From NCBI GenBank assembly GCA_013359125.1, contig JABWCR010000015.1:1-64000 (forward strand): a stretch of 64,000 nt of DNA, in the 5' to 3' direction. The DNA comes from Armatimonadota bacterium (GTDB taxonomy: Bacteria; Armatimonadota; Fimbriimonadia; Fimbriimonadales; GBS-DC). Positions 23,702 to 32,922 of the stretch are shown here, one piece after another (position 1 is the first letter of the stretch; each line of letters starts with the position of its first letter). The translations under genes were made by a program, and so were the position numbers. A model generated the notes under the pieces. It was given only the letters and a program-made list of their open reading frames with translations, was not told the DNA's origin and made no database searches.

Positions 23702-24790
23702 ATGCACGCAGAACGCCGCGCCAAACTGATGCCGACGCTGGAAAAGCACGGCATCGATGCCCTGCTCATCACAAACACGGTCAACGCTCGATATCTGACC
23801 GGATTCACAGGCTCGTACGTTCAGTTGGTGTTGACTTCTGCCGGTCCGTTTGCACTGACCAGCGGCATCTACACGAACCAGATCTCGCAGGAAGCGCCCG
23901 ACTTGCCCGTCCGTCAAGTTTCACTGACCGATCCGATGGAGACGTTGAAAGAGGCGCTCAACGAGCACGGCATCAAGAGGCTCGGGTTTGAGAACGGCTC
24001 TGTATTGGCCAAAACTCTTCAAACATGGCGAGACAAGTTGGAAGGGATCGAACTGGTTCCTGTAGACGACGCCGTGGAATCGCTTCGTTTGATTAAGGAC
24101 GCAAACGAGATTGCTATCCTGCGCAAGGCCTGCGCTCTAGCGGATGCTTGCTTCGAGCACATTCAACGGTTGCTTCGGCCCGAGGCGGTCGAGTGGGACA
24201 TTGCGATGGAGATCGATTTCTTCTTTCGCCGCAACGGCGCGTTCAACGCATTTGATACGATCGCGGTTTCGGGAGAAAACAGCGCCAAGCCACACGGCAA
24301 ACCGGGCGAGAGGCGGTTTCAGTTAGGCGATTTTGTAACGATGGACTTTGGCGCACGGGTGGACGGCTATTGCTCGGATATCACGCGCACGGTGGTCATT
24401 GGAAAGGCGAGCGATCGGCACAAGGAGATTTATTTCACTGTCCTGAAAGCTTTGGAGAGCGCGATCGACGGCATCAAGCCCGGTCGTTCGGGCAAAGAGA
24501 TCGACGGCATTGCGCGAGGCGCGATTGAGGAAGCCGGTTTTGGCGATTACTTTGGCCACGGCTTGGGACACTCCATCGGGCTGACGGTGCATGACGGACC
24601 GGGGTTCTCGCGCAGAGAGGAGAACGTGCTTCAAGCAGGCATGGTCGTAACGGTCGAGCCGGGCATCTATCTGCCCGGATTTGGCGGGGTAAGGATCGAA
24701 GAGGACGTTTTAATCACAGAAACGGGCTGCGAGCAACTGACCCGGTCCGAGCGCGGCCTGTTAGAGATGGACTGGACGGGAAAACTGTAA
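23702..24790 (+). CDS. M24 family aminopeptidase (Xaa-Pro type)
   Basis: A 362-residue cytoplasmic metallopeptidase of the creatinase/prolidase fold. The N-terminal domain (about 1-125) precedes the pita-bread catalytic domain. Metal ligands are in MDFGARVDGYCSDITRT (near 215-231), GHGLGHSIG (near 287), VEPGIY (near 319) and RIEEDV (near 333). AAGGAG precedes ATG 23702. It is probably co-transcribed with aroQ and the following CocE-like hydrolase. This pairing of aroQ with an Xaa-Pro aminopeptidase gene is common among bacteria (often with efp next, absent here). Confidence 0.93.
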   Translation: MHAERRAKLMPTLEKHGIDALLITNTVNARYLTGFTGSYVQLVLTSAGPFALTSGIYTNQISQEAPDLPVRQVSLTDPMETLKEALNEHGIKRLGFENGSVLAKTLQTWRDKLEGIELVPVDDAVESLRLIKDANEIAILRKACALADACFEHIQRLLRPEAVEWDIAMEIDFFFRRNGAFNAFDTIAVSGENSAKPHGKPGERRFQLGDFVTMDFGARVDGYCSDITRTVVIGKASDRHKEIYFTVLKALESAIDGIKPGRSGKEIDGIARGAIEEAGFGDYFGHGLGHSIGLTVHDGPGFSRREENVLQAGMVVTVEPGIYLPGFGGVRIEEDVLITETGCEQLTRSERGLLEMDWTGKL

Positions 24791-24806
24791 CACCAAGGGG
24801 GAACAG

Positions 24807-27146
24807 ATGAAGAAGTTACTGATCGGGGCGCTCTTGCTCATCGCTCTTGCGCCGGTCAGCGCACAGAAGCGCGAGGCCAAGATCACCTTTGCAGGCAACG
24901 ACGCTGGATTCTGTCGCTACGAACTGAAGCGAGACGGTTCGTTCGCTTCTAGCGGGATGCTCCAAATTGCGAACATCAAGATGGAGAGCTCGGCATCCGG
25001 CAAGATCAAAGACGGCAAGCTGATTGAATACAAGCAGGTCGAGAAAAGCCAAGACGGCGAGGCGACTTTGACCGCTAAAGGCAAAAAGCTGACGATCCAG
25101 GTAAAGGGCAAGAAAGACGCGACGACCCGCGACTATGATGCGCCTGCTGCGTATATGGCCAACCTTCATCCGTGGATGGTCAGTTCGATCATCAAGCAGT
25201 ACGACAAGCAGGGACCCGAGACGCAGGAACTCGACATTTTTGTAACCGACGGCGCCGTCAAGACAAAGGTCAAGCTTTCGCGTCGTCCGGTCAAGACGTT
25301 TGAAGGGCCGAAAGGCCGTCAGACCGCGGAACATTACTTAGCGCGGTTTAGCTCGGGCGTAGAGATCGACTTCTACGCCGACGAGAAGGGCGAGGTATTG
25401 GCTTGGGACGTGCCCAGCCAGCGCGTGCAGTACGTGTTTGCAGGCTACGAAGACCTCATGGTCGACCCAACGACCAAGTTCAAAGAGCTTAGCCAGCCCC
25501 AACACCCAGTCAAGACGGAGACTCTGGTCAAGATCAAGATGCGGGATGGGGTAGAGCTGGCGGCGACAGTCGCTCGACCCGATTCGGAAGGCAAGTTTCC
25601 GGCCATTCTCGTCAGAACGCCCTACAATCGAAAGATGTCAGCTTTGGAAGGCGATTGGTGGGCTAAGCGCGGGTTTGTATACATTACACAGGACGTGCGC
25701 GGTCGGGACGACAGCGACGGCGAGTGGGAGCCGTTCCTCAACGAGCGCGAGGACGGATACGACACGCTGAACTGGATCGTCGCTCAACCCTGGTGCGATG
25801 GAAACATTGGGATGATCGGCGGCAGCTACCTAGGATTCGTTCAATGGCAAGTTGCCGTTACCGGCCATCCTGCGCTCAAGGCGATCATCCCTCAAGTTTC
25901 GCCGCCCGATCTCTTTTTCAACATTCCGTGGGATCATGGCGTCTTCATGATGTACGGCGCGGTTTGGTGGGCCAATTACGTCAAGGGCAAATCGGTGCCA
26001 GAGGGCGGCCCGAAGCTACTGAGCGACAAGATGGATAAGTTCTACACATTGCCGCTCAGCAAGTTGGACGACGAAATGCTAGAAGAGGACGTGCCGTTTT
26101 ACAACAAGTGGCTGGAGATGGACCGTCACTCTTCGTTCGGCAAGGCCAACTTTCTTGACCTCATGGACAAGGTGAAGATTCCTGTGCTTCATATCAGCGG
26201 TTGGTGGGACGGGGACGGCATCGGAACCAAACTCAACTGGGAGAGGCTGCGATCGTTGGGCCACAAGGATCAGTGGGTCATCTATGGTCCTTGGTCGCAC
26301 GCGTTCAACACCTCCACTCAAACGGGCGACGTGGATTACGGCCCAGAGGCCGTGCTAGAGCTGAACAGCGTCTATCTGCGCTTTTTTGACCAGCATCTGA
26401 AAGGCAAAGACGTTGCCTGGAAGGAGCAGCCAAAGGCGAGGATCTTTGTAACAGGCGCCAACGAGTGGCGAGAGTTTTCTGATTGGCCGCCCGGCCCTCA
26501 AAAGACGCTCTACTTGAGCAGCGACGCTCCGGCGAATGGCATAAAGGGTCAAGGACGCCTAGTCGAAGCCAAACCAGGCAACGAAGAGCCGAGCCGCTAC
26601 ACTTACAACCCTGCGAGCGCGACCATACCAGAAGAACTGAAGGAGATGAAGGACTATCAAACTTCGACCAAGCTCAATTTGAGCAAGGAAAAGGACGACT
26701 TCCTGATCTTTAAGACTCCCGTGCTTGAGGAAGACTTGGAGATCAGCGGCTCGGCCGAACTCGAACTTTACTTCTCAAGCTCGGCCAAGGATACGGACTT
26801 CTTTTGGGTGCTGGCGGACTTTGATGAGAAAGACGAGCCCCGCTTGATCGGCCTTCCGGGCAAGATCAGCGCCCGATTTGTATCGAGTTGGGACGAGCCG
26901 AAGCTGATAGAACCGGGCAAGGTTTACAAGGCGGTCATTCCGCACTGGGACGTGGCGCATCGCTTCAAGAAAGGGCACCGATTGGGCGTCGTGATCATGA
27001 GCGACATGTTCCCGATGTATGCAAGGAACCTCAACACGGGCGAGCCGTTAAAGGATGCGGTGAAGATGATCGCGGCGCACCAGACGATCTATCACGATGC
27101 TGAGCGGCCCAGCCAAATCCGGTTTCACCTGTTGCCCAAGCGTTAG
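24807..27146 (+). CDS. Exported CocE/NonD family hydrolase with extra N-terminal domain
   Basis: A 779-residue secreted alpha/beta hydrolase. A signal peptide (MKKLLIGALLLIALAPVSAQ) and a beta-rich domain (about 25-225) precede the CocE/X-Pro dipeptidyl peptidase fold. The Ser nucleophile is in GGSYLGF near residue 339, Asp in SGWWDGDGIG near 467 and His in GPWSHAF near 498. The C-terminal jelly-roll (about 550-779) is the XPP C-domain. Family substrates include acyl esters and X-Pro peptides; none can be assigned here. AAGGGGG lies upstream of the ATG. It overlaps the convergent ABC ATPase stop by 4 nt. Confidence 0.9.
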   Translation: MKKLLIGALLLIALAPVSAQKREAKITFAGNDAGFCRYELKRDGSFASSGMLQIANIKMESSASGKIKDGKLIEYKQVEKSQDGEATLTAKGKKLTIQVKGKKDATTRDYDAPAAYMANLHPWMVSSIIKQYDKQGPETQELDIFVTDGAVKTKVKLSRRPVKTFEGPKGRQTAEHYLARFSSGVEIDFYADEKGEVLAWDVPSQRVQYVFAGYEDLMVDPTTKFKELSQPQHPVKTETLVKIKMRDGVELAATVARPDSEGKFPAILVRTPYNRKMSALEGDWWAKRGFVYITQDVRGRDDSDGEWEPFLNEREDGYDTLNWIVAQPWCDGNIGMIGGSYLGFVQWQVAVTGHPALKAIIPQVSPPDLFFNIPWDHGVFMMYGAVWWANYVKGKSVPEGGPKLLSDKMDKFYTLPLSKLDDEMLEEDVPFYNKWLEMDRHSSFGKANFLDLMDKVKIPVLHISGWWDGDGIGTKLNWERLRSLGHKDQWVIYGPWSHAFNTSTQTGDVDYGPEAVLELNSVYLRFFDQHLKGKDVAWKEQPKARIFVTGANEWREFSDWPPGPQKTLYLSSDAPANGIKGQGRLVEAKPGNEEPSRYTYNPASATIPEELKEMKDYQTSTKLNLSKEKDDFLIFKTPVLEEDLEISGSAELELYFSSSAKDTDFFWVLADFDEKDEPRLIGLPGKISARFVSSWDEPKLIEPGKVYKAVIPHWDVAHRFKKGHRLGVVIMSDMFPMYARNLNTGEPLKDAVKMIAAHQTIYHDAERPSQIRFHLLPKR

Positions 27147-28198
27147 GCAATCAGGCGGCCCGTCTGTGCGTCGAAGAGGCGCGCGCGCTCCATATTGGCG
27201 CTGACGCGCGTCTCTTGGCCCACGCCCGGAGGATTGGGCATAGCGTCTCGACCCTTGCGCAGATGCAACGACAGGCCGCCGGCATTTAGCTTCAGAATCC
27301 ATTCGCTGCCTTGAGGCTCGACAACCGAGACGGTCGCTTTGATCGGTCCCTGCTCGTCGATGGTCAGGTCCTCTGGGCGAATGCCTAAGAGAAGTTCGCC
27401 GCTCGCGCTTGGGCTTGGGTTGGGGAGGACGGCCAATTCGGTAACGAGCGATCCGTTTTCTACTTTGGCCGGCAGGAGGTTAATAGCGGGCGTGCCGATG
27501 AACTTGGCCACAAAGAGCGTCTCAGGTTTTGAATAGATCTCTACGGGCGAGCCGACTTGGCAGACTTGACCCACATCCATCACAACGATCCGGTCGGCCA
27601 CTGCCTGCGCCTCCAACTGGTCGTGCGTTACGTGCACAGTAGTGATCTTCCGGGACTGTTGCAACTCGCGCAGAAGCTCCCGCATCTCGATTCTCAGAGC
27701 GGCGTCCAGATTGCCCAGCGGCTCGTCCAAAAGAAGAACTCGAGGCTGGCGGATGAGCGCCCTGCCGACCGCGACGCGCTGTTGTTGGCCGCCCGATAAT
27801 TGGCGCGGCAGCCTATCCAAGAACGGGTCCAAGTGCAACAGCGCAGCGACTTCTTGCACTTGCTTCTCGATTTCGCTGGCCGGTCGTTTGGCGGCTCTCA
27901 GAGGAAAAGCCAGGTTGCCTCGAACGGTATGGTGCGGATAGAGCGCATAGTTTTGAAACACCAGCGCTACGCCTCGGTCGCCCGGATAAAGATCGGTTAC
28001 ATCTTTCTCTCCGACATAGATGCGACCCTGACTGGGATTGACTAATCCAGCGATGGAGCGCAAGAGCGAGGTCTTGCCGCAGCCCGACGGACCGAGCAGA
28101 ACGCAATACTCGCCGTCGGCTATCTCGAGCGAAACATCGGACACCGCGACCGACTTTCCATAGGTAATGGACACGCTCCGAATGCTGACGCCGGCCAT
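27143..28198 (-). CDS. Sugar-type ABC transporter ATP-binding protein (MalK/UgpC family)
   Basis: A 351-residue cytoplasmic ATPase that energises a carbohydrate importer. Walker A is GPSGCGKTSLL near residue 37, the signature is LSGGQQQRVAVGRAL near 135, Walker B is VLLLDEPLGNLD near 158 and the switch His is in VHVTHDQ. The C-terminal ~110 residues form the TOBE/OB regulatory domain (LLGIRPEDLTI). No permease or binding protein is adjacent. Such shared MalK-type ATPases often serve several importers, possibly including the MalG-like permease at 3491. Its ATG overlaps the glmU stop by 1 nt (TAATG). Confidence 0.93.
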   Translation of the reverse strand: MAGVSIRSVSITYGKSVAVSDVSLEIADGEYCVLLGPSGCGKTSLLRSIAGLVNPSQGRIYVGEKDVTDLYPGDRGVALVFQNYALYPHHTVRGNLAFPLRAAKRPASEIEKQVQEVAALLHLDPFLDRLPRQLSGGQQQRVAVGRALIRQPRVLLLDEPLGNLDAALRIEMRELLRELQQSRKITTVHVTHDQLEAQAVADRIVVMDVGQVCQVGSPVEIYSKPETLFVAKFIGTPAINLLPAKVENGSLVTELAVLPNPSPSASGELLLGIRPEDLTIDEQGPIKATVSVVEPQGSEWILKLNAGGLSLHLRKGRDAMPNPPGVGQETRVSANMERARLFDAQTGRLIA

Positions 28199-29562
28199 TA
28201 CTCGTCGCTCCTATTGCGCTTCTGCACCCAGCCCTCTTTGTTCACCTGCCGGCCTCGGCCGATACCGAGCGCGCCCTCGGGCACATCGTCGGTGATCGCG
28301 CTGCCCGCCGCGATGTAGGAATTAGGGGCGATGTTGACCGGCGCGATTAAAGTCGAGTTGGAACCGACAAAAGCGTCGTCGCCAATGTGCGTTTGATTCT
28401 TATGCTTGCCGTCAAAGTTGCAGGTAATCGTGCCCGCGCCGATGTTAACGCCTTCGCCCAAGATCGCATCGCCCAAATAAGCCAAGTGCACGGCCTTTGC
28501 GCCACGACCGATCACAGAACGATTGACTTCGACAAACGCGCCTATTCTAGAACCGGATTTGAGCAGACAGCCCGGCCGGACGTTGGAAAACGGCCCGACC
28601 CAAACGTCCGATTCCAGCTCGCTATCGATCACGTTCGACCGCTGAACGCGGCAGTCGTCGCCGATGCGCGCTTTGGCGATCACCACGTCCGGCCCGATCT
28701 CGCATCGAGCGCCGATCCGAACGCCTTGGCGCAGGTGCGAGTTGGGATAGATAACGGTGTCCGCGCCGATCTCGATGTCATCTTCTATGTAGGCCGTATC
28801 TGGATCGATGATCGTAGCGCCGTTGATCGCATGGCGCTTGGCAATGCGGCGATAGAGGGTCTTGGTCGCTTGTGCTAGTTCCCATCGGTCGTTGACGCCC
28901 ATCAGCAACTCTGGATGGCGGCAGTCCCATGTTACAACTTTTTCTCCCATTTGGGACAGAATGGCAACGATGTCGGTCAGATAGAACTCTCGCGCCGCGT
29001 TGTCATCGCTCAGCTTGGACAAGCCGACCCTGAGCGCCGATGCCTCGACCGCATAGAACGATGCCGCGCAATGGGTAATCTGCCGTTCCTCCGGGGTAGC
29101 GTCCTTTTCTTCAACAATTCTCAGTCGGCCTGGTTCTTGAACGACTCGCCCATATCCGGTCGGATTCTCCAAAGTTACGGCAGCCAACGTCAACGATGCG
29201 TTTTCCGTCCGGTGCTTGCCCAGCATTTCTTGGATCGCTTCGCTAGTGATGAGCGGCGCATCGCCCGGAGCGATCAAGACTGTGCCCGATTCGGGCAAGT
29301 GCGGGACGGCCTGGCGCGCGGCATCGCCGGTGCCCAATTGCTGTTCTTGTCGCGCATAGAAATATTGGTCGCCGAACGCCGATCGGACGAGTTCCTCTTT
29401 GTGCCCGACGACGATGATGCAAGGGGCTGCTCCGGCGCCTTCGAGCGCTTTGAGAACATATCCGAGCATGGGGCGTCCGCAAACAGAATGAAGGGCTTTA
29501 GGAAGGTCTGACTTCATGCGTGTGCCTTTGCCCGCGGCCATCACTATGCCAATCGTCGCCAT
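28198..29562 (-). CDS. glmU: Bifunctional UDP-GlcNAc pyrophosphorylase / GlcN-1-P acetyltransferase
   Basis: Makes UDP-GlcNAc for peptidoglycan from glucosamine-1-phosphate. The 454-residue protein has the nucleotidyltransferase signature MAAGKGTRMKSDLPK near residue 8 and substrate element GTGDAARQA. The C-terminal left-handed beta-helix acetyltransferase begins near 250, with the NRSVIGRGAKAVHLAYLGD site (near 350) and NIGAGTITCNFDG. ATG 29562 is preferred to GTG 29574 because GGAGGG lies 7 nt upstream. A GGTATAAT box at 29588-29595 gives a leader of about 20 nt. Confidence 0.96.
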   Translation of the reverse strand: MATIGIVMAAGKGTRMKSDLPKALHSVCGRPMLGYVLKALEGAGAAPCIIVVGHKEELVRSAFGDQYFYARQEQQLGTGDAARQAVPHLPESGTVLIAPGDAPLITSEAIQEMLGKHRTENASLTLAAVTLENPTGYGRVVQEPGRLRIVEEKDATPEERQITHCAASFYAVEASALRVGLSKLSDDNAAREFYLTDIVAILSQMGEKVVTWDCRHPELLMGVNDRWELAQATKTLYRRIAKRHAINGATIIDPDTAYIEDDIEIGADTVIYPNSHLRQGVRIGARCEIGPDVVIAKARIGDDCRVQRSNVIDSELESDVWVGPFSNVRPGCLLKSGSRIGAFVEVNRSVIGRGAKAVHLAYLGDAILGEGVNIGAGTITCNFDGKHKNQTHIGDDAFVGSNSTLIAPVNIAPNSYIAAGSAITDDVPEGALGIGRGRQVNKEGWVQKRNRSDE

Positions 29563-29587
29563 GTCGCCCTCCACGTTTGAGGCTCAA

Positions 29588-29595
29588 ATTATACC
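29588..29595 (-). promoter_or_regulatory. -10 box GGTATAAT of glmU
   Basis: A minus-strand box 25 nt upstream of ATG 29562, with GGAGGG between the two. This is a leadered example of the same -10 motif. Confidence 0.6.
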
Positions 29596-29623
29596 TACGG
29601 CTTCAAAAATGGCTGAAGCGCTC

Positions 29624-29640
29624 TATAATATCTCGGGAGG
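29624..29640 (+). promoter_or_regulatory. -10 TATAAT and Shine-Dalgarno of the galactose-oxidase-fold gene
   Basis: TATAAT at 29624-29629 and GGGAGG at 29635-29640, 5 nt before ATG 29646. This fixes the start far downstream of the longest open frame. Confidence 0.6.
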
Positions 29641-29645
29641 CAACT

Positions 29646-32057
29646 ATGGGATTTCGATTCTTCTCTTTGGGCATTGTCTTGTCTCTATTTACTATCGATT
29701 CGATGGCCCAGCCGCAGGTCCAAGGCGACTGGCATTTCCTATGGTCAGGGTTGGAAAACCGTCCGGTGCGCTGGCGAGACTTTCGCGTCGGCGGCGCCTC
29801 GCATCCCTTTGGCGAGCCAGATTTTCTAACCCCATACGATGGTTCGGGCAACAACCTTCGCAACTCATATGGCATCAACACGACCCTATTACCGATCGAA
29901 TGGCAGCTCAACGCCAACGAACGTCTGCCGAGAGGCGTAATACTCACCTGGGGATTGGGCATGCAGCCCAACAACTCGCTCAACTACGTTACGACCTTGA
30001 TGTGGCACCCTTCCTTCAACCCTAGCGATGCGCCCGCAGGCCGACGCTCTTACGGATTCACCAGTTTTGTGCCCGATCCCGATCCGTTGACCACCGATTT
30101 TCGAAAGCTTCGCGACAGCAACCTCTTTGGCTCGGGCATGTGCGTTTTAGAGGACGGCAAACTAGTCGCCATGGGCGGAAGCTACTCCATTGGCGGCGCT
30201 CTCGTCGATGCCTTGCGCGGCTCTTATCTGTTCAATCCAGAGCGCTGGAACCAAGGCCCAGACTATGGCTGGGCGGGGCCATTGGGCGAAAACGGCTCCG
30301 GAATGAACGAGTTTCGCCGCTACGTTACAACCCTGATGCTACCCAACGGCAAGATTCTGGCCGCAGGAGGCACCAAGACCGACTACGGCCCCTATGCCTG
30401 CAACGACGATTACAATTTGCACACCTACACCCACAAGTACGAAATTTTCGATCCCGCTACTATGCTCTTCACGCCCTACGATCTGGTCGTGCTGCCCTGC
30501 GTAAACGGCAACTTCCAATCGGCCGATCAGCGGCCCGATTTGGGAAAGCAGTACCCGCGAATGTCCTTGATCAGTTGGCCGAACGGCAGCGAAGCGGTCG
30601 GACAGATCGCGCGGGTCGGGCCGGATTACCGTGTTTATTTGCTCGACCCCGACAGACCTGAGTTGGGCTGGTCGCGACAAACCACGCCTGCAATTCAGTT
30701 TCGCACTTATCGCGGTCATGGCAATGCGGTGTTGCTGCCTCGAAACGATAGCGACGCGCTCAATCCGTCCGGCATTGCGGACCAAACCCTTAACCAGATG
30801 ATCGTGCACGGTGGATCGAACGGGTGTCATCTCTACTCCGGTTCGGATTACTCGACCTTGCTCACTTTTGGCCCATCGGGCGTTAACTTTCAGCATGGTC
30901 CTTCGCTCACGCCTGGTCGCCGATATATCAACAGCACGATCTTGCCCGATGGATCGGTCTTGCTGACCGGCGGCATGAATGCCAGCGAAAACGGCTGCCC
31001 TTGGAGCATCAACGACATGCTCTTTTCTGCTTATCTGCTGAAGCCGGATGCCGCCGGAAACTACCAGTTTGGCCATTGGGCGCCGGCCAAGTCGCTTCCA
31101 AATGTGGAGCACGACCTGCCGGGCGACCCGGGCTATGGCACGCCTGATGGGGTGCGGATCGAGCATTCGTCCGCCATTCTATTGCCCGACGCACGGGTGC
31201 TCTCCGTCGGAACCGACCTTTTCGGCCCGCCCGGCGGGCCGTCCAAGATCATCAACCGCCACCCGCTCGTCTACAATCCGCCCTACCTGTACAACGACAA
31301 GGGCAAGTTGCGCGATGCATCGGACCGCCCGGCGATCGTCGGTCAAACCGAGTTCGATCCGATCGATTACGGCGAGGTTTTCGAGGTCGGCTATTATGCG
31401 CCGCCCGCACGAAAAATCAAGTCGGTCATCTTGATGCGTCCCGGCGCCGGCACGCACTCGAGCAACTTCGAACAGCGATTGGTGCGATGTTCCTTCAAAC
31501 AAGCGGGCGAACGGCTGGACGTTACAGCGCCCTGGTCGAACTATATCGCGCCTCCGGGCTGGTACATGATGTTCTTGATCGACACGGACAACGTTCCATC
31601 CACCGCCGGTTGGGTCCGACTAGCCAATTCATCGCTCATGTCGATCAATCTAGATGTGCCCGGACTGCGCGAGGGCGCGGAGTTGAAAGGGATCGAACTC
31701 GCACTGTTTGAAAAGGGTTCTGATAAACCCTTACATCGAACCAAACTGCCCGCCCTGCTCTTCTCCAACGGCAACGCTCGGGCGAAGGTCCAAATTGGAT
31801 TGCCGACCGGCGAGATTGAAGTTCGCGCAACGGCTTTTGGCGCGTATGCAGGCACGGGAACGATCCACGGGGATCAGATCGATGTCGAACTGATACCGGG
31901 CGACGTCAATAAGGACGGCCAGATCGACGACCTCGATTTAGCGATGGTTCTGGAGGCGTATGGGCTGGTCGGCCAAGACTTGATAGAAGACTTGGACCGC
32001 GACGGTTCGGTCAACGACGGCGATGTGCAGCTCATGTTAAATCAGATTGGGAGGTAA
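29646..32057 (+). CDS. Secreted galactose-oxidase-fold (kelch, DUF1929) protein with dockerin-like tail
   Basis: An exported 803-residue protein. The signal peptide (MGFRFFSLGIVLSLFTIDSM) is followed by kelch-type beta-propeller repeats (LPNGKILAAGGT, LPDGSVLLTGGM, LLPDARVLSVGT). An early-set DUF1929 domain lies at about 540-655 (PGAGTHSSNFEQR, then PPGWYMMFLIDTD), as in galactose/glyoxal oxidases. A beta domain (about 670-745) and two EF-hand repeats (GDVNKDGQIDDLDLAMVL, then DLDRDGSVNDGDV) follow. By eye, a His and one Tyr of the copper site align, but the crosslinking Cys position reads Gly (NLFGSGMC) and the second Tyr before His reads Glu (RIEHSSAIL). Radical copper oxidase activity is therefore doubtful. 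Confidence 0.88.
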   Translation: MGFRFFSLGIVLSLFTIDSMAQPQVQGDWHFLWSGLENRPVRWRDFRVGGASHPFGEPDFLTPYDGSGNNLRNSYGINTTLLPIEWQLNANERLPRGVILTWGLGMQPNNSLNYVTTLMWHPSFNPSDAPAGRRSYGFTSFVPDPDPLTTDFRKLRDSNLFGSGMCVLEDGKLVAMGGSYSIGGALVDALRGSYLFNPERWNQGPDYGWAGPLGENGSGMNEFRRYVTTLMLPNGKILAAGGTKTDYGPYACNDDYNLHTYTHKYEIFDPATMLFTPYDLVVLPCVNGNFQSADQRPDLGKQYPRMSLISWPNGSEAVGQIARVGPDYRVYLLDPDRPELGWSRQTTPAIQFRTYRGHGNAVLLPRNDSDALNPSGIADQTLNQMIVHGGSNGCHLYSGSDYSTLLTFGPSGVNFQHGPSLTPGRRYINSTILPDGSVLLTGGMNASENGCPWSINDMLFSAYLLKPDAAGNYQFGHWAPAKSLPNVEHDLPGDPGYGTPDGVRIEHSSAILLPDARVLSVGTDLFGPPGGPSKIINRHPLVYNPPYLYNDKGKLRDASDRPAIVGQTEFDPIDYGEVFEVGYYAPPARKIKSVILMRPGAGTHSSNFEQRLVRCSFKQAGERLDVTAPWSNYIAPPGWYMMFLIDTDNVPSTAGWVRLANSSLMSINLDVPGLREGAELKGIELALFEKGSDKPLHRTKLPALLFSNGNARAKVQIGLPTGEIEVRATAFGAYAGTGTIHGDQIDVELIPGDVNKDGQIDDLDLAMVLEAYGLVGQDLIEDLDRDGSVNDGDVQLMLNQIGR

Positions 32058-32106
32058 CTAAGATTGCCGCCGCGCGTCAGAATCTTAAGCACAGGGAGGC
32101 AAATCA

Positions 32107-32922
32107 ATGAGGCTAATCGCGCTCACAACGTTGCTCGCCGTCATGGCGGGCATTGCGACCATGCAAAATGAACGGCTGACGATCAGAGGCCAGTTGACCG
32201 ACGGCGGGCGACCCGCGAACGGGACGTTCGACTTTCGACTGCGACTTTTTGCATTGAAGACCGGCGGCGAGATGCTGGCCGAGAGTTTCAAGCCGGGCAT
32301 GCGGGTTGCCAACGGGCAATATTCGTTCGACTGGCCGGAAGAGTTTAGTCGATATAGACCTCGCGGCCAATGGATCGAGGTGGCGGTGCGGCCCAGCGGC
32401 AGCAATCAGGCCTATACAGCCTTGCCCGACCGGATCAAGCCGACGATCTTGGCAAATAGCGACGGGTTCACGACTAGGCACGAGGTTGTCGATAAAGACG
32501 GCAACATCCAAATCGTGGAGACGACCACTTCGAAAACCGGTAGCGGACAAACCAGCGGGTCGATCTCTGTTTCTGGACGCGCCAGCGGAGGCGTTCAGAC
32601 AAGCGGATCGGCCTCCAGCCAGGCGGGCGGCGCAGTGGCAGTCGGTGGGATGATTAGCTCGGGCATGACCGTGGAGGCGGGCGAAGATGCGCTGGTCGGC
32701 GGTACCGCGCGCATCCAGTTCGACAGTCGCAAGCCTCAGTATGTCGATCCGAACAAGACCTACCACGTGTTTCTACAATCTCAAGACCCGGACTGCAACG
32801 GCTTGGCCGTTACTGAAACGGGCACGAGCGGATTTACCGTCGTTGAGTTAGGCAAAGGCAAGTCGAACGGCAAGTTCAGCTACCTAATCGTCGGCTGGCC
32901 GAAGTCGAATCACATTCAATAG
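32107..32922 (+). CDS. Secreted protein of unknown function with Gly/Ser-rich linker
   Basis: A 271-residue protein I do not recognise. It has a signal-like N-terminus (MRLIALTTLLAVMAGIATM). A beta-rich first domain (about 20-115; LTIRGQLTDGGRPANGTFDF) resembles extracellular carboxypeptidase-regulatory or fibre-assembly modules. A Gly/Ser/Thr-rich low-complexity stretch spans about 140-195, and a C-terminal beta domain ends the protein (YHVFLQSQDPDCNG, then FSYLIVGWPK). GGGAGG precedes the ATG. A short inverted repeat, TAAGATT/AATCTTA at 32059-32087, lies between it and the preceding gene. It overlaps the convergent pntB stop by 7 nt. Confidence 0.75.
   Translation: MRLIALTTLLAVMAGIATMQNERLTIRGQLTDGGRPANGTFDFRLRLFALKTGGEMLAESFKPGMRVANGQYSFDWPEEFSRYRPRGQWIEVAVRPSGSNQAYTALPDRIKPTILANSDGFTTRHEVVDKDGNIQIVETTTSKTGSGQTSGSISVSGRASGGVQTSGSASSQAGGAVAVGGMISSGMTVEAGEDALVGGTARIQFDSRKPQYVDPNKTYHVFLQSQDPDCNGLAVTETGTSGFTVVELGKGKSNGKFSYLIVGWPKSNHIQ

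Noticed and set aside
29646-32057. Calling the kelch/DUF1929 protein an active galactose or glyoxal oxidase
   Set aside because: Two of the five copper-site residues appear substituted, including the crosslinking Cys.
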